Positions 36,359 to 44,803 of a stretch of 61,414 nucleotides of DNA are shown piece after piece (the stretch's first letter is position 1; each line of letters begins with the position of its first letter). Below the pieces are notes generated by a model. It was not told where the DNA came from and ran no database searches. It was given only the letters and a program-made list of their open reading frames with translations. This DNA comes from Gemmatimonadales bacterium (GTDB taxonomy: Bacteria; Krumholzibacteriota; Krumholzibacteriia; LZORAL124-64-63): assembly GCA_019038745.1 (NCBI GenBank), contig JAHOYV010000040.1, forward strand, positions 1-61,414, read 5' to 3'. A program made the translations under genes and the position numbers.

Positions 36359-38031
36359 AGGCCGACTCTCCCCAATTCAGCCAGGGAAGTTTCTCCAGCC
36401 AGTACATGTTTCAGGGTGTCCCGACCAAGGGTCTGCATCCCCTTTTCGACTGCCGTGGATTCAATTCGGCCGGCATCGGCTTTGTGATTGATCAATTCGC
36501 GGATATCCTGGTCCACGGGCAAGTATTCGAATACTGCCAAACGTCCCCGATAGCCGGAATTGTGGCAATTTGAACACCCTTGACCCACTGAAAATTCAGA
36601 CGGCCCCTCTCCAAGGGAAGCCAAATCCAACGCTTCTATCTGATCGGAAGTAGGAGGTTGGGTTGTACGACAATCAGGACAAATCCTGCGAATCAAGCGC
36701 TGCCCCAGCAACCCCACCAGCGTGGCAGAAAGCAGGAAAGGCTCAATCCCCATTTCCGTCAACCGCGGAATGGCCCCAGCAGCGGAATTCGTGTGCAGAG
36801 TACTGAATACAAGATGTCCGGTCAGTGCGGCTCGAATAGCCAGTTCCGCGGTTTCCTGATCCCGAATTTCACCCACGAGAATAATATCCGGATCCTGGCG
36901 AAGGATCGACCTCAGGCCGCTCGCGAAGGTGAAACCTTGTTTAACGTTGATCTGTGCCTGACTGACCATGGGGATCTCGTACTCGACAGGATCCTCCAAA
37001 GTGATGATTTTAACGTCGGGAGTGTTGATGTGACTGAGGGCCGAGTATAAGGTTGTAGTTTTTCCCGAACCCGTAGGCCCAGTGACCAACAGGATGCCGT
37101 GCGGCTTGCTGATGTCCCGCGTGAAACGCCTCTTCAATTCTGCATCCATCCCCATTCTTTCCAGGCCCAGCACCAGATTCTGTTTGTCGAGGAGGCGACA
37201 GACCACTGTTTCGCCGTTGACCGACGGGAAAGTGGATACCCGCAGGTCCACCGTCCGTGGCCCAATCTGGTGCATGATACGGCCATCCTGGGGCTGGCGT
37301 GATTCAGAGATGTTCATGCCGGCCAAAATCTTGAACCGGGTCACAATCGAGGCATGGAGGCCCATGGGCATGTAGGGGCCTTCGATCAGGTGCCCGTCGA
37401 CCCGGAAACGGGATCGTAAAACCTTCTCTTCCGGCTCAATGTGGATATCCGTGGCGTGGTCGTCGATCCCCTTTTTGATGAGGTGATCCACCAGTTTGAT
37501 AAGGGGAGAGCCCTTGTCTATGCCACTGTCCCCCCGCCCGATGGCTTCACCGGCCTGCTCGATGCATTCCAGAAGGGATTTATCGGTGTCCTCGACTGAG
37601 CCGAAATTGGTTGAAAGTGTGGCCCCTATGTCGGAATCCGAAGCGTGAACAACTTCAATATAGCTGCCGGTCATCTGTTGAACTTTGTCGATGATGTCCA
37701 AATCCAGAGGATTGGCCATGGCAAGAATGATGGTGTTGCCTTTGAGCCCAATGGGCAGGATTCGATTATTTTCGGAAAATTCCGGGGGTAGGAGTTCGAG
37801 AATTTCTTTTTCGATCCGTCGTTTGCCGAGTGTGATGAATTCGACGCCTGCCTGGTTGGCCAAAACCCTGGCGATCTCGGTTTCCGTGGTAATGCCCAAG
37901 CGCTGCAGAATGACACCGAGTTTTTCCCGTGTCTGCTTCTGTTCTTTGAGAGCTTTTTCCAGTTGTTCCTGGGTTATGTTTCCCGAATCAACAAGGATCT
38001 GGCCCAGCTTCTTGGTTTTGGTTGCACTCAT
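36355..38031 (-). CDS. GspE/PilB-family assembly ATPase with MshEN domain
   Basis: 558 aa. Residues 5-85 contain two MshEN-like motifs (KLGQILVDSGNITQEQLEKA and KLGVILQRLGITTETEIARV), the c-di-GMP-binding element of MshE, although the leading Arg is Lys here. The N2/C-terminal ATPase has Walker A GPTGSGKTTT, an Asp box ITLEDPVEYEIP, Walker B ILVGEIRDQETAELAI and a tetracysteine zinc site (CPDC and CSNC). It powers assembly of the pseudopilus. First gene after a hairpin that follows the single-headed pseudopilin gene. Confidence 0.96.
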   Translation of the reverse strand: MSATKTKKLGQILVDSGNITQEQLEKALKEQKQTREKLGVILQRLGITTETEIARVLANQAGVEFITLGKRRIEKEILELLPPEFSENNRILPIGLKGNTIILAMANPLDLDIIDKVQQMTGSYIEVVHASDSDIGATLSTNFGSVEDTDKSLLECIEQAGEAIGRGDSGIDKGSPLIKLVDHLIKKGIDDHATDIHIEPEEKVLRSRFRVDGHLIEGPYMPMGLHASIVTRFKILAGMNISESRQPQDGRIMHQIGPRTVDLRVSTFPSVNGETVVCRLLDKQNLVLGLERMGMDAELKRRFTRDISKPHGILLVTGPTGSGKTTTLYSALSHINTPDVKIITLEDPVEYEIPMVSQAQINVKQGFTFASGLRSILRQDPDIILVGEIRDQETAELAIRAALTGHLVFSTLHTNSAAGAIPRLTEMGIEPFLLSATLVGLLGQRLIRRICPDCRTTQPPTSDQIEALDLASLGEGPSEFSVGQGCSNCHNSGYRGRLAVFEYLPVDQDIRELINHKADAGRIESTAVEKGMQTLGRDTLKHVLAGETSLAELGRVGL

Positions 38032-38078
38032 GGTCAGGCTTCCCCATTGAGCATATTGTATCGGACCACCTGTTGCGC

Positions 38079-38114
38079 GACGGCAGCGGAAGCCCTCAGG
38101 GACCCGCTGCCGTC
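38079..38114 (-). terminator. Stem-loop between pseudopilin and ATPase genes
   Basis: GACGGCAGCGG pairs perfectly with CCGCTGCCGTC (11 bp) around a 14-nt loop. No T-run follows on the minus strand. Its place after the single-headed pseudopilin gene suggests mRNA stabilisation or partial termination, so that the pseudopilin is made in excess over the machinery. Confidence 0.55.
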
Positions 38115-38161
38115 GGTGCTGCCAATTTCACTATTCGATGTTGTGCTGCCCAATACTCCGT

Positions 38162-38761
38162 CTACTGCGAATTCTTCTGCAACACGTAGCACAGATCGTC
38201 AGTGCCGGTACTGGTTTCCGGTGTGGTACCGAAAGAATCGTAGGTCTTGTTCGGACCGGCCGAGACTACCAGTACGGTGTGGGTTGCATCGCCCACGTAT
38301 TCCATGTTGACCACGTAGGGCATACCCCATGGATCGAGGGAATCAGCACCCATGTAGGGCCCGTTCCAACCGGCGCTCAGATGCGGACGCGTGCTGGTTG
38401 AGTACGTAGGAGTGTTGAGAATCAGCTGGTTACTCAGAGTCGTGTTGTCGTCCTGGCTGGTGAACGTAATACCCCCCGTGGCGGCTACCAGAATCGTTGG
38501 TGAGGAGGTCAAATAGTCCACCGTGCCGGTCCCGTCATTCTGGGTATTGGGCCAGCTTCCCGTGTCCTTGTAAAAGGTCTCAATGGCGTTGCCGATGGCC
38601 TGCACGTCACTCTGGGCCCGAGAAACCTTGCCGTCCTGGAGGTTCTTCATAACCAGGGGACCAAGGCTGACAGCCAGGATGGCGACCAAGGCAACAGCAA
38701 TTACGACTTCCATTAGCGTGAAACCGGAATCGCTACGATGATTCGATCTGGATCGGAACAT
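38162..38761 (-). CDS. GspG-like pseudopilin, single head
   Basis: 199 aa. The class III signal RSDSG then FTLMEVVIAVALVAILAVSL has Glu+5. One head follows: AIGNAIETFYKDTGSWPN, a loop enlarged by Thr/Ser-rich sequence (about 85-125), GWNGPYMGADSLDPWGMPYV and an acidic end GPNKTYDSFGTTPETSTGTD-DL. The DPWG and GPY motifs are typical of GspG, the major pseudopilin. It leads the cluster and is set apart by the stem-loop at 38079-38114, in keeping with high expression. Confidence 0.92.
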   Translation of the reverse strand: MFRSRSNHRSDSGFTLMEVVIAVALVAILAVSLGPLVMKNLQDGKVSRAQSDVQAIGNAIETFYKDTGSWPNTQNDGTGTVDYLTSSPTILVAATGGITFTSQDDNTTLSNQLILNTPTYSTSTRPHLSAGWNGPYMGADSLDPWGMPYVVNMEYVGDATHTVLVVSAGPNKTYDSFGTTPETSTGTDDLCYVLQKNSQ

Positions 38762-38971
38762 TGGACATCTCCCTCACAATGACGGGTAAGCGAATAGGCA
38801 GCGCTCGAGGTCTTTCCCCTTCCCTAGGGAAGTAAACTGGGCCACGAACTCGGATATTGTTTTAGGTATCGGCTGCAAAAAGGGGGGCTTTACGGATATC
38901 GGCCCTCATAATTGTGTTTTTGGATGGTGTACCAAGGGGTCATATCCCTACCTCGTTTTTTCACTGCTTTA

Positions 38972-38980
38972 TGTTACAAT
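38972..38980 (+). promoter_or_regulatory. Possible extended -10 promoter
   Basis: TGTTACAAT resembles an extended -10 element (TGnTATAAT) and lies about 59 nt before the phosphatase start. No good -35 is visible. It is the only promoter-like element I see for that gene. Confidence 0.25.
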
Positions 38981-39038
38981 CAGTCGGTCTAGGTATGATC
39001 ACTAAGTTGGACTCACTTTGCTGGAAGAAGCCAAGCAC

Positions 39039-39956
39039 ATGATGAAAATTCGCCCCATTCTCCTGGCCCTGTTGCTCTGTCTCCTGGTCCTGATACTAGG
39101 CGGGTCCGGTGAAGAGAATATTCGTCACCAAACGGTCCAGCGCATCGTGGCGATCGGGGACCTTCACGGTGATCTGCAGGCAACCCGCTCCGCCCTTCGA
39201 CTGGGAGGGGCCATCGATGAACAGGACCGCTGGATCGGCGGGGACCTGGTCGTGGTTCAAACCGGAGATCAATTGGATCGAGGTGACCATGAAAAGGCAA
39301 TTTTCGACCTACTTTCGCGCCTTACCCACGAAGCGGCGGCAGCCGGCGGAGCCTTCCATGTTCTGAACGGGAATCACGAGCTTATGAATGCACGCCTTGA
39401 CCTGCGCTACGTAACCGAAGGCGGTTTCGCCGATTTTCAGGAATTCGCAGCGGAATCCGAGGCCGACTCCCTGCTCCAATCCTTCCCGCCCGAACAACGC
39501 GGTCGCGTGGCCGCCTTCAGACCGGGCGGTCCTTATGCGCTTGTACTGGCGAAGCAAAACCTGTTCGTTATCATCGGCAAAAATGTTTTCGTGCACGGCG
39601 GCATCACTCCCCCACACCTGGAATTCGGCCTGGAAAAGTTGAACGATCAAGTCCGGTCCTGGCTATCCGGGCGGGGAAATTGTCCCGAGATCATCCACAC
39701 CGGCCAGAGCCCCACCTGGGAGCGTTCCTTCTCTGACGATGTGGAAGCCGATGACTGCGAACTGCTGGCCCGGGTTCTGAAAGAACTTGGTGTAGATCGA
39801 ATGGTCGTGGGCCACACCGTCCAGGAGGCGGGCATCACTCCCTTGTGCGAGGGCAAAGTTTGGTGCATCGACACGGGGATGTCCGCCCACTACGGAGGGT
39901 CGGTTCAGGTTCTGGAGATCATGGGGAGCCAAGTGCGGATTTTGGGCAAGCAGTAA
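39039..39956 (+). CDS. Periplasmic PPP-family phosphatase (Shewanella-like type)
   Basis: 305 aa with an N-terminal hydrophobic segment (about 5-22) that should act as signal peptide or anchor. The three metal motifs of PPP phosphatases are intact: GDLHGD (41-43), GDQLDRGDHE (77-82) and GNHELMN (111-117), with a later VVGHTVQ and IDTGM. Shewanella-like phosphatases share this layout and can have tyrosine or serine/threonine activity; substrate unknown. Starts at 39018 (TTG), 39039 and 39042 are possible; the ATG with GGAAG upstream was chosen. It converges with the TPR gene. Confidence 0.88.
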   Translation: MMKIRPILLALLLCLLVLILGGSGEENIRHQTVQRIVAIGDLHGDLQATRSALRLGGAIDEQDRWIGGDLVVVQTGDQLDRGDHEKAIFDLLSRLTHEAAAAGGAFHVLNGNHELMNARLDLRYVTEGGFADFQEFAAESEADSLLQSFPPEQRGRVAAFRPGGPYALVLAKQNLFVIIGKNVFVHGGITPPHLEFGLEKLNDQVRSWLSGRGNCPEIIHTGQSPTWERSFSDDVEADDCELLARVLKELGVDRMVVGHTVQEAGITPLCEGKVWCIDTGMSAHYGGSVQVLEIMGSQVRILGKQ

Positions 39957-39960
39957 AAGG

Positions 39961-42375
39961 CTACTGAGCGTCCGCCATCGCCCTTAAAGCCACGTTTTGC
40001 GGATCCAGTTCGCAAGCCAGGTTCAGTGCCAGAATGCCCGCATCGCGTCTTCCGTTTTCCAGGCACACGACCGCCACCAGCGACCAGAACTCACTGTCCG
40101 GATAGGGGTTCGCATCCCGCAGCAACCGCTGGGCCAGATCCGTGGCTCGAGCGGGACTTTGCCGATCCCGATCAGCCATCAGCAACAGTACGGCTTCTTC
40201 GCCGGATAGATCGTCTGGCCACAGCGGGCCCAGCAAATCCTGTACTTCCTTGCTTTGCCGGGCCTGGATCAAGGCCTGGGCCAGAGTATATCGGTGCTCG
40301 GCATTCGGTTTTAGGCGATAGCGTTGCCAAAGCTCCGGCAATAGTTGCTCGATCTCGGGAGTGCTCAGGCCAATCGTGACATTGGCCGCTGAAGTGATGT
40401 TCGATCGGGCAAACCATACGGAATCAGCCGCAGAGGTTTTCATTTCGACATTACCGCTGGTCATTTGAACTGTTTCACCGAGGTCATCCCTGATCAACTG
40501 CTGCAGTCGGGTGATGTGGGGATTGGTAGGAAAGCGGGTTTTGGCTTCGGCCAACAATACTCGAGCCAGCTCTACCTCATCCTGCTGTAGGTAGACCAGG
40601 GCAAGATTGTACCACCCGTTCAGCGCGGACGGATCGAGCTCCCGGGAGTGGTCGAGTAAAGTAACCGCTTCATCCAGACGCCCCAGATGTGCCATGGACA
40701 ATCCTGAAAGGGCCCACCCGAACCCATCGGTCGGTTCCATCTGCGTGTACTGTTCGAGCCAGGTCCTGCTGTCGATGAATTCTTTCCGGTTGAAATTTAT
40801 GACTGCAAGCATTTTCACTATTTCGGCACTTGGTCTTTGGTCAGCTTTCAATTCCTTGTGTGCCCTCAGGAGATCCTCCAGGGCTGCCTCAACATTGCCA
40901 AGCCGATAGTGAACCCTGCCGCGCAACGCCAGGGCCGACGTCGGTCGAATGTTTTTACGCAGACAGATGTCGAGAGCATCGAGAGCCGACTCGGCCTGAA
41001 TCCTTACCTCCGTGGAATCGGTCGCAACCTCCATGGCTACAACCCGGTTGGCGGCGAAAGAAAAAAGGCTTCCGCTTATGTAGAAATGATGGAAACCCAA
41101 GTAGTACGTCTGACCCGCCCCCGTCTGGTCCAGAACCCTCGAAACGCCGCGCGCGCCCTCCAGCGGGAAATAGGGAAAGTACGGATGATAAACGATGGAG
41201 AAACCATAACAGCGGTTGGCTTCCTGGCGCTCGCCGAAGTGTTCCAACACCCTTCCCATATCGCGCCAGAACCGGTAATTCAAGTGCGGGGGATATTCCG
41301 TCACATAATTTTTCTCCCGCATGCCGTTCATGGCCTGGTCCTTGTCCTCCAGCTTGAGATAAGTCATGGTCCACACCCAGTCACGGGCGAATTTACTGGT
41401 GATGTGTTCGAGGTTTTCCTTTCGCATAACAGGACCCGCCGAAGAGACGGACTGGGCAAATGTCTTCTGGATGGGCAATCGCCACTCCGGCAGCTTCTGA
41501 GCCAACCGGCGGGCTCCATGCACATCCCCTGTGTCAACGACCAGCAGGCTGTGGAGCAATACCGCCTCCCGAGCCTCAGGCAGGGTGCGCATATCATCAC
41601 CGGCCATTTGAGCCATGGCTACTTTTACGGTTTCAAGGCCCGCCGGGTAATGCCCCTCTTCGCGATCCAGCCAGGCCTGGTCCATGAGGAGCCGCAGACG
41701 CAACCGGGACAAGTCTTCATTCTGCTGCCAAAGCGGATTTGGACTTTTTCTTTGCCGCACCTCAAGGGCGGCCAAACCCGCGGCAAAACCCTCCCGTTGC
41801 AGCCGGCGATCCCCGATCACGCCGGCAAAATACCCAAGGTCATAACAGAAATACGGGTTGCCGGGATCAAGACCCACCGCCGATTTCAAATGCATGATGG
41901 CCGGTGTGATGATTCCCATCTCGTCGCTCATGGCATGTTGGGCAACCGCGACCGAACGGGTCACTGTCCAAATTTCCCAACCTCGGCTCAGGGTCCTCCT
42001 TAGAGCCATTGCTTGGTAGTACTCGTCAGCAGCCTTTTTTCGCCGGAGTTTTTTGTCGTCTGCCGACAGGGCTAGGAATTCTTCCAGACTGAGCGGATTT
42101 ATGGAAATCGGGCAGGTAGATTGTTCCCGATACTTGCGCAGGGCGTCATCCGGTCTTAAGCGGTCGAAGAAATAGGCCTTGGCCAGAACATGCCGGTTGA
42201 ATTTCCAGTCCACTTTATCCCAGTCTACGAACTTTCCGTCTTGTTTGATCAGGGGATCCTCGTTGGTATTTACTTCTAATGTGGGACTACAGGAGATGAG
42301 GGCTAGGAGGGCGAAGGCAATGAGGAGGGAGAATGGGAAAATGTTTGGGTTGATTATGGGTTTGGGTTTTGTCAT
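39961..42375 (-). CDS. Large TPR-repeat lipoprotein
   Basis: 804 aa with signal peptide and lipobox LALISC (Cys 29). At least three TPR-like helix pairs are evident in the C-terminal half: ALALRGRVHYRLGNVEAALE, GWALSGLSMAHLGRLDEAVT and GWYNLALVYLQQDEVELARV. A further weak one lies around 770-800 (VAVVCLENGRRDAGILALNL). The N-terminal half (30-430) is not recognised but also looks helical. It would sit on the periplasmic face of a membrane as a scaffold. Function unknown. Confidence 0.85.
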   Translation of the reverse strand: MTKPKPIINPNIFPFSLLIAFALLALISCSPTLEVNTNEDPLIKQDGKFVDWDKVDWKFNRHVLAKAYFFDRLRPDDALRKYREQSTCPISINPLSLEEFLALSADDKKLRRKKAADEYYQAMALRRTLSRGWEIWTVTRSVAVAQHAMSDEMGIITPAIMHLKSAVGLDPGNPYFCYDLGYFAGVIGDRRLQREGFAAGLAALEVRQRKSPNPLWQQNEDLSRLRLRLLMDQAWLDREEGHYPAGLETVKVAMAQMAGDDMRTLPEAREAVLLHSLLVVDTGDVHGARRLAQKLPEWRLPIQKTFAQSVSSAGPVMRKENLEHITSKFARDWVWTMTYLKLEDKDQAMNGMREKNYVTEYPPHLNYRFWRDMGRVLEHFGERQEANRCYGFSIVYHPYFPYFPLEGARGVSRVLDQTGAGQTYYLGFHHFYISGSLFSFAANRVVAMEVATDSTEVRIQAESALDALDICLRKNIRPTSALALRGRVHYRLGNVEAALEDLLRAHKELKADQRPSAEIVKMLAVINFNRKEFIDSRTWLEQYTQMEPTDGFGWALSGLSMAHLGRLDEAVTLLDHSRELDPSALNGWYNLALVYLQQDEVELARVLLAEAKTRFPTNPHITRLQQLIRDDLGETVQMTSGNVEMKTSAADSVWFARSNITSAANVTIGLSTPEIEQLLPELWQRYRLKPNAEHRYTLAQALIQARQSKEVQDLLGPLWPDDLSGEEAVLLLMADRDRQSPARATDLAQRLLRDANPYPDSEFWSLVAVVCLENGRRDAGILALNLACELDPQNVALRAMADAQ

Positions 42376-42988
42376 TGAATAGAGGTCCCTTGCTGCATCC
42401 TTTCAAGTCTTCAGTATGATGCTACAGGATGGGGGGTGGAAGGGCAATTCCAAACTGGGTTTTTGGTGGGGGATAGGGTTCTGGAAGCGGCGGCAGGATT
42501 GCTTTCCTGGTGTTCCAGCTTCATTGACGTTCTGCGGAATCGGAGAATGGTCCTTCAAATGGGTGCCACCGAGTTGCCCTGGCTAGTCGGTGAGGTGGCC
42601 ATCCCGGCCTGGACCGCAGTCCGTACTGAATACTGGATGGCCGAAGATTCGGCACCAAACAAGTCAAAGGTAATTTCCCTGCTGGCGACTTGGAAACCGC
42701 CAACCATCAACGCTTACAATCATTTCAACCGTTAGCGCTTGAAGCAATCCAGCCTGTCTCCGAAGCCCTGGTTAGGCGTCAACCCCGGCAAACTCCGTGA
42801 GGACAAGAGGGTCCGGCCAATAAAAAAAAGCGGTTCCCAGGCAGGTTGTGAATTGGCCTTGGCAATATGAAGCCAAATTCCCGGGATACATAGCTGGCCG
42901 TGTTACCCAGAATGTTACCCAATTTCATATAAAGAAAAAAAGAAAGAACCCGCATTATCTGCAAGCCCCTTATTCTCAATCAGTTAGT
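42376..42988. other. Gene-free stretch before the integrative element
   Basis: About 610 bases between the TPR gene start and the tRNA fragment. Open frames here (for example 42436-42735 plus) lack a family signal and a good ribosome site. It contains a nine-base direct repeat at 42901-42921 and an A-run near 42822. It should hold the TPR gene promoter and the original downstream flank of the tRNA gene. Confidence 0.5.
42901..42921. repeat. Direct repeat TGTTACCCA next to the att site
   Basis: TGTTACCCA occurs at 42901-42909 and 42913-42921, a 12-bp period. It lies 68 bases from the tRNA fragment, on its chromosomal side. May be chance or a protein-binding site. Confidence 0.35.
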
Positions 42989-43033
42989 TGGTGGAGCCAG
43001 GGGGGCTCGAACCCCCGACCTCTTGACTGCCAG
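42989..43033 (-). tRNA. 3' half of tRNA-Ala(GGC): attachment site
   Basis: Read on the minus strand, the last 45 bases of a tRNA: anticodon loop CTGGCAG (U33, anticodon GGC, A37), anticodon stem 3' strand TCAAG, variable loop AGGTC, T arm GGGGG-TTCGAGC-CCCCC and acceptor strand TGGCTCC with ACCA. Position 70 is U, which gives the G3-U70 pair that identifies alanine tRNAs. The sequence before the anticodon loop does not pair with TCAAG and has no D arm, so the 5' half is missing. A break in the anticodon loop beside an integrase gene marks a phage-type attachment site. Confidence 0.88.
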
Positions 43034-43164
43034 TTTTGTCGACACACCATCCCACACTTGCTCATAATCAACCTAAACCACCTTTTACCCTTTACAGGCT
43101 AATGGGTTACGAAGTACATTGTGATCATGGCGCGTCACGGTGAATCACGAAAATTCAGCAATCA

Positions 43165-43185
43165 TTGTACCTAGTTTGTACCTAG
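43165..43185. repeat. Direct repeat TTGTACCTAG upstream of integrase
   Basis: TTGTACCTAG at 43165-43174 and again at 43176-43185, an 11-bp (one helical turn) period, ending 30 bases before the integrase start. Suitable for an integrase arm site or an operator. Confidence 0.45.
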
Positions 43186-43215
43186 AAATTGATTTTGATT
43201 GCAGGAGGCAGCTAA

Positions 43216-44625
43216 ATGGGTAAACCAACGAGAGTCCAGAAACGTCCATTTACTGTTACCCAACTGGACCGCCTCAAGGCCGAGGACCAGCCCTATGAAA
43301 TATCCGAACCGTCCGGGTTGCGCCTTGTTGTTGGCCGACGTAGTAAATCATGGGTTTTCCGATACAGATCCCCCCTGTCGCTCAAGTGGCGGAAATACAA
43401 TATCGGCAGATATCCTGAGGTAAAGCTTGGTGACGCGCGAACCGCTCTTACGGAACTTCAAACGGCCATTGAGAACGACATTGATCCCGGCGATCAGAAG
43501 ATGGAAGCCAAACAGGAAAAGAAAGATGCCCCCACGGTCGATCAGGTTTGCCGCCAGTATATCGAGGAAGTGGCCAACAAGAAAAAATCGGGCCATGAGG
43601 ACAAGCGGTACCTTGAATCAGAGGTAATCACCAGGTGGGGGCCCCGGAAGGTATTCACCATCAAGCCAAAAGAAATCAGGGCAGCATTGAAAGAGGTTTC
43701 AGAGCGGGCCCCGATTGCAAGCAACCGCCTTTTGATCTATGCCCGGTTGATGTTTCAATTCGCAGTTGATCAAGATTATATGGAAATCAACCCCTGCGCG
43801 GGGATCAAACCCTTGAACAAACAGAAATCGCGTCAGAGGGTCCTTTCCGACTCTGAAATAGTGGCCTTTTGGAAAAACCTCGAGGATATAAAGTGCGTTA
43901 ATCAGGTTCGGTGGGTCCTTAGGTTGGCACTGGTAACTGCTCAACGAATCGGTGAGGTTCGGCAGATGAGATGGTCGGACCTGGAAACGAATGCAACCGA
44001 GAACGCATGGTGGACCGTACCGCCGGAAGTTGCCAAGAACGCCAAGGCTCACCGAGTACCCTTGACCCCCACGGCCCTTGAGATTATCGACCTCGCAAGA
44101 GCCAAGGCAAAAGGCAGCGACTTTGTTTTCCCCGGCCGTGACGTGGATAACGCCATGGGAAGAAACACTCCGGACCAGGCATTGCGGAGGCAGTCCGATA
44201 AGCTGGGAATTGAGAACTTCCACATACACGATTTAAGGCGGACAGCAGGATCTGTAATGACCGGAATGGGAATCCCGCGCCTTACGCTGGCTAAGGTATT
44301 GAACCACGGCGAGCGAGGCGTGACAGCAGTATACGACAGGTACGCCTACGATAAGGAGAAAAGAAAAGCCCTTGAAAAATGGGATCGTCGATTAAGGGCT
44401 ATTATGCGTGGAGAACCATTGGACAAGCTTGAGAAACAATTGGCAAATCTTCGGAAGATCGCTGAAGCGGACGAGGGAGACGGGAGGCCTATTCTTGTGG
44501 CATTGCGCTTGTCTCTGGAAGCGGGAGAAATGCCGCCGGCTTGGGTGTTGAACAAAATCTTGCCTGCCTTGGAAAATGCAGAAAATGGGGAACAGGGATT
44601 ATTCCTGGTGCCGAATGAAGAATGA
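43216..44625 (+). CDS. Tyrosine recombinase integrase (DUF4102/P4 type)
   Basis: 469 aa. An N-terminal arm-binding DUF4102-like domain (about 10-100; SGLRLVVGRRSKSWVFRYRS) precedes a core-binding domain (about 105-195) and the catalytic domain (210-395). The catalytic set is visible: R244 in TAQRIGEVR, H338/R341 in HDLRRTAG, H364 in LNHGERG and probable nucleophile Y373 in AVYDRYAY. The C-terminal 70 residues are an extra helical tail. AGGAGG precedes the start. It integrates its element at the neighbouring tRNA site. The gene appears intact. Confidence 0.96.
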   Translation: MGKPTRVQKRPFTVTQLDRLKAEDQPYEISEPSGLRLVVGRRSKSWVFRYRSPLSLKWRKYNIGRYPEVKLGDARTALTELQTAIENDIDPGDQKMEAKQEKKDAPTVDQVCRQYIEEVANKKKSGHEDKRYLESEVITRWGPRKVFTIKPKEIRAALKEVSERAPIASNRLLIYARLMFQFAVDQDYMEINPCAGIKPLNKQKSRQRVLSDSEIVAFWKNLEDIKCVNQVRWVLRLALVTAQRIGEVRQMRWSDLETNATENAWWTVPPEVAKNAKAHRVPLTPTALEIIDLARAKAKGSDFVFPGRDVDNAMGRNTPDQALRRQSDKLGIENFHIHDLRRTAGSVMTGMGIPRLTLAKVLNHGERGVTAVYDRYAYDKEKRKALEKWDRRLRAIMRGEPLDKLEKQLANLRKIAEADEGDGRPILVALRLSLEAGEMPPAWVLNKILPALENAENGEQGLFLVPNEE

Positions 44626-44803
44626 GGTGCCAAATAGCCCCAAGAGACCAGATTTATGAAACTAATTGAAACCCTTTTTGAAAAACATGAGGCCATGGCA
44701 AATTGGAATCTTCAGAGGTAATGCTTTTATTCAACTATCCACTAGATAGTTCTAGAAACCGCTCGCTAGACGTGATAGGCTCTTGACACTGAACCATATA
44801 GGC

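Noticed and set aside
38896..38922. GCCGATAT sigma-28-like -10 upstream of the single-headed pseudopilin (minus strand)
   Set aside because: The -35 position reads CAAAAACA, with little beyond AAA in common with TAAAGTTT, so the promoter is unconvincing.
40837..42003. 388-codon plus-strand frame opposite the TPR gene
   Set aside because: It is antisense to a protein with a lipobox and clear TPR repeats and shows no family feature of its own.
42436..42735. 99-codon plus-strand frame before the tRNA fragment
   Set aside because: No ribosome site of note, no recognisable sequence; probably chance.
43923..43941. TTGGCAC...TGC resembling a sigma-54 site
   Set aside because: Spacing between GG and GC is 11 not 10 bases and it lies inside the integrase coding region.
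44626..44803. Possible terminal repeats of the IS1595-like transposase
   Set aside because: I compared both flanks (44626-44803 and 45728-45958) and found no matching inverted ends or target duplication.
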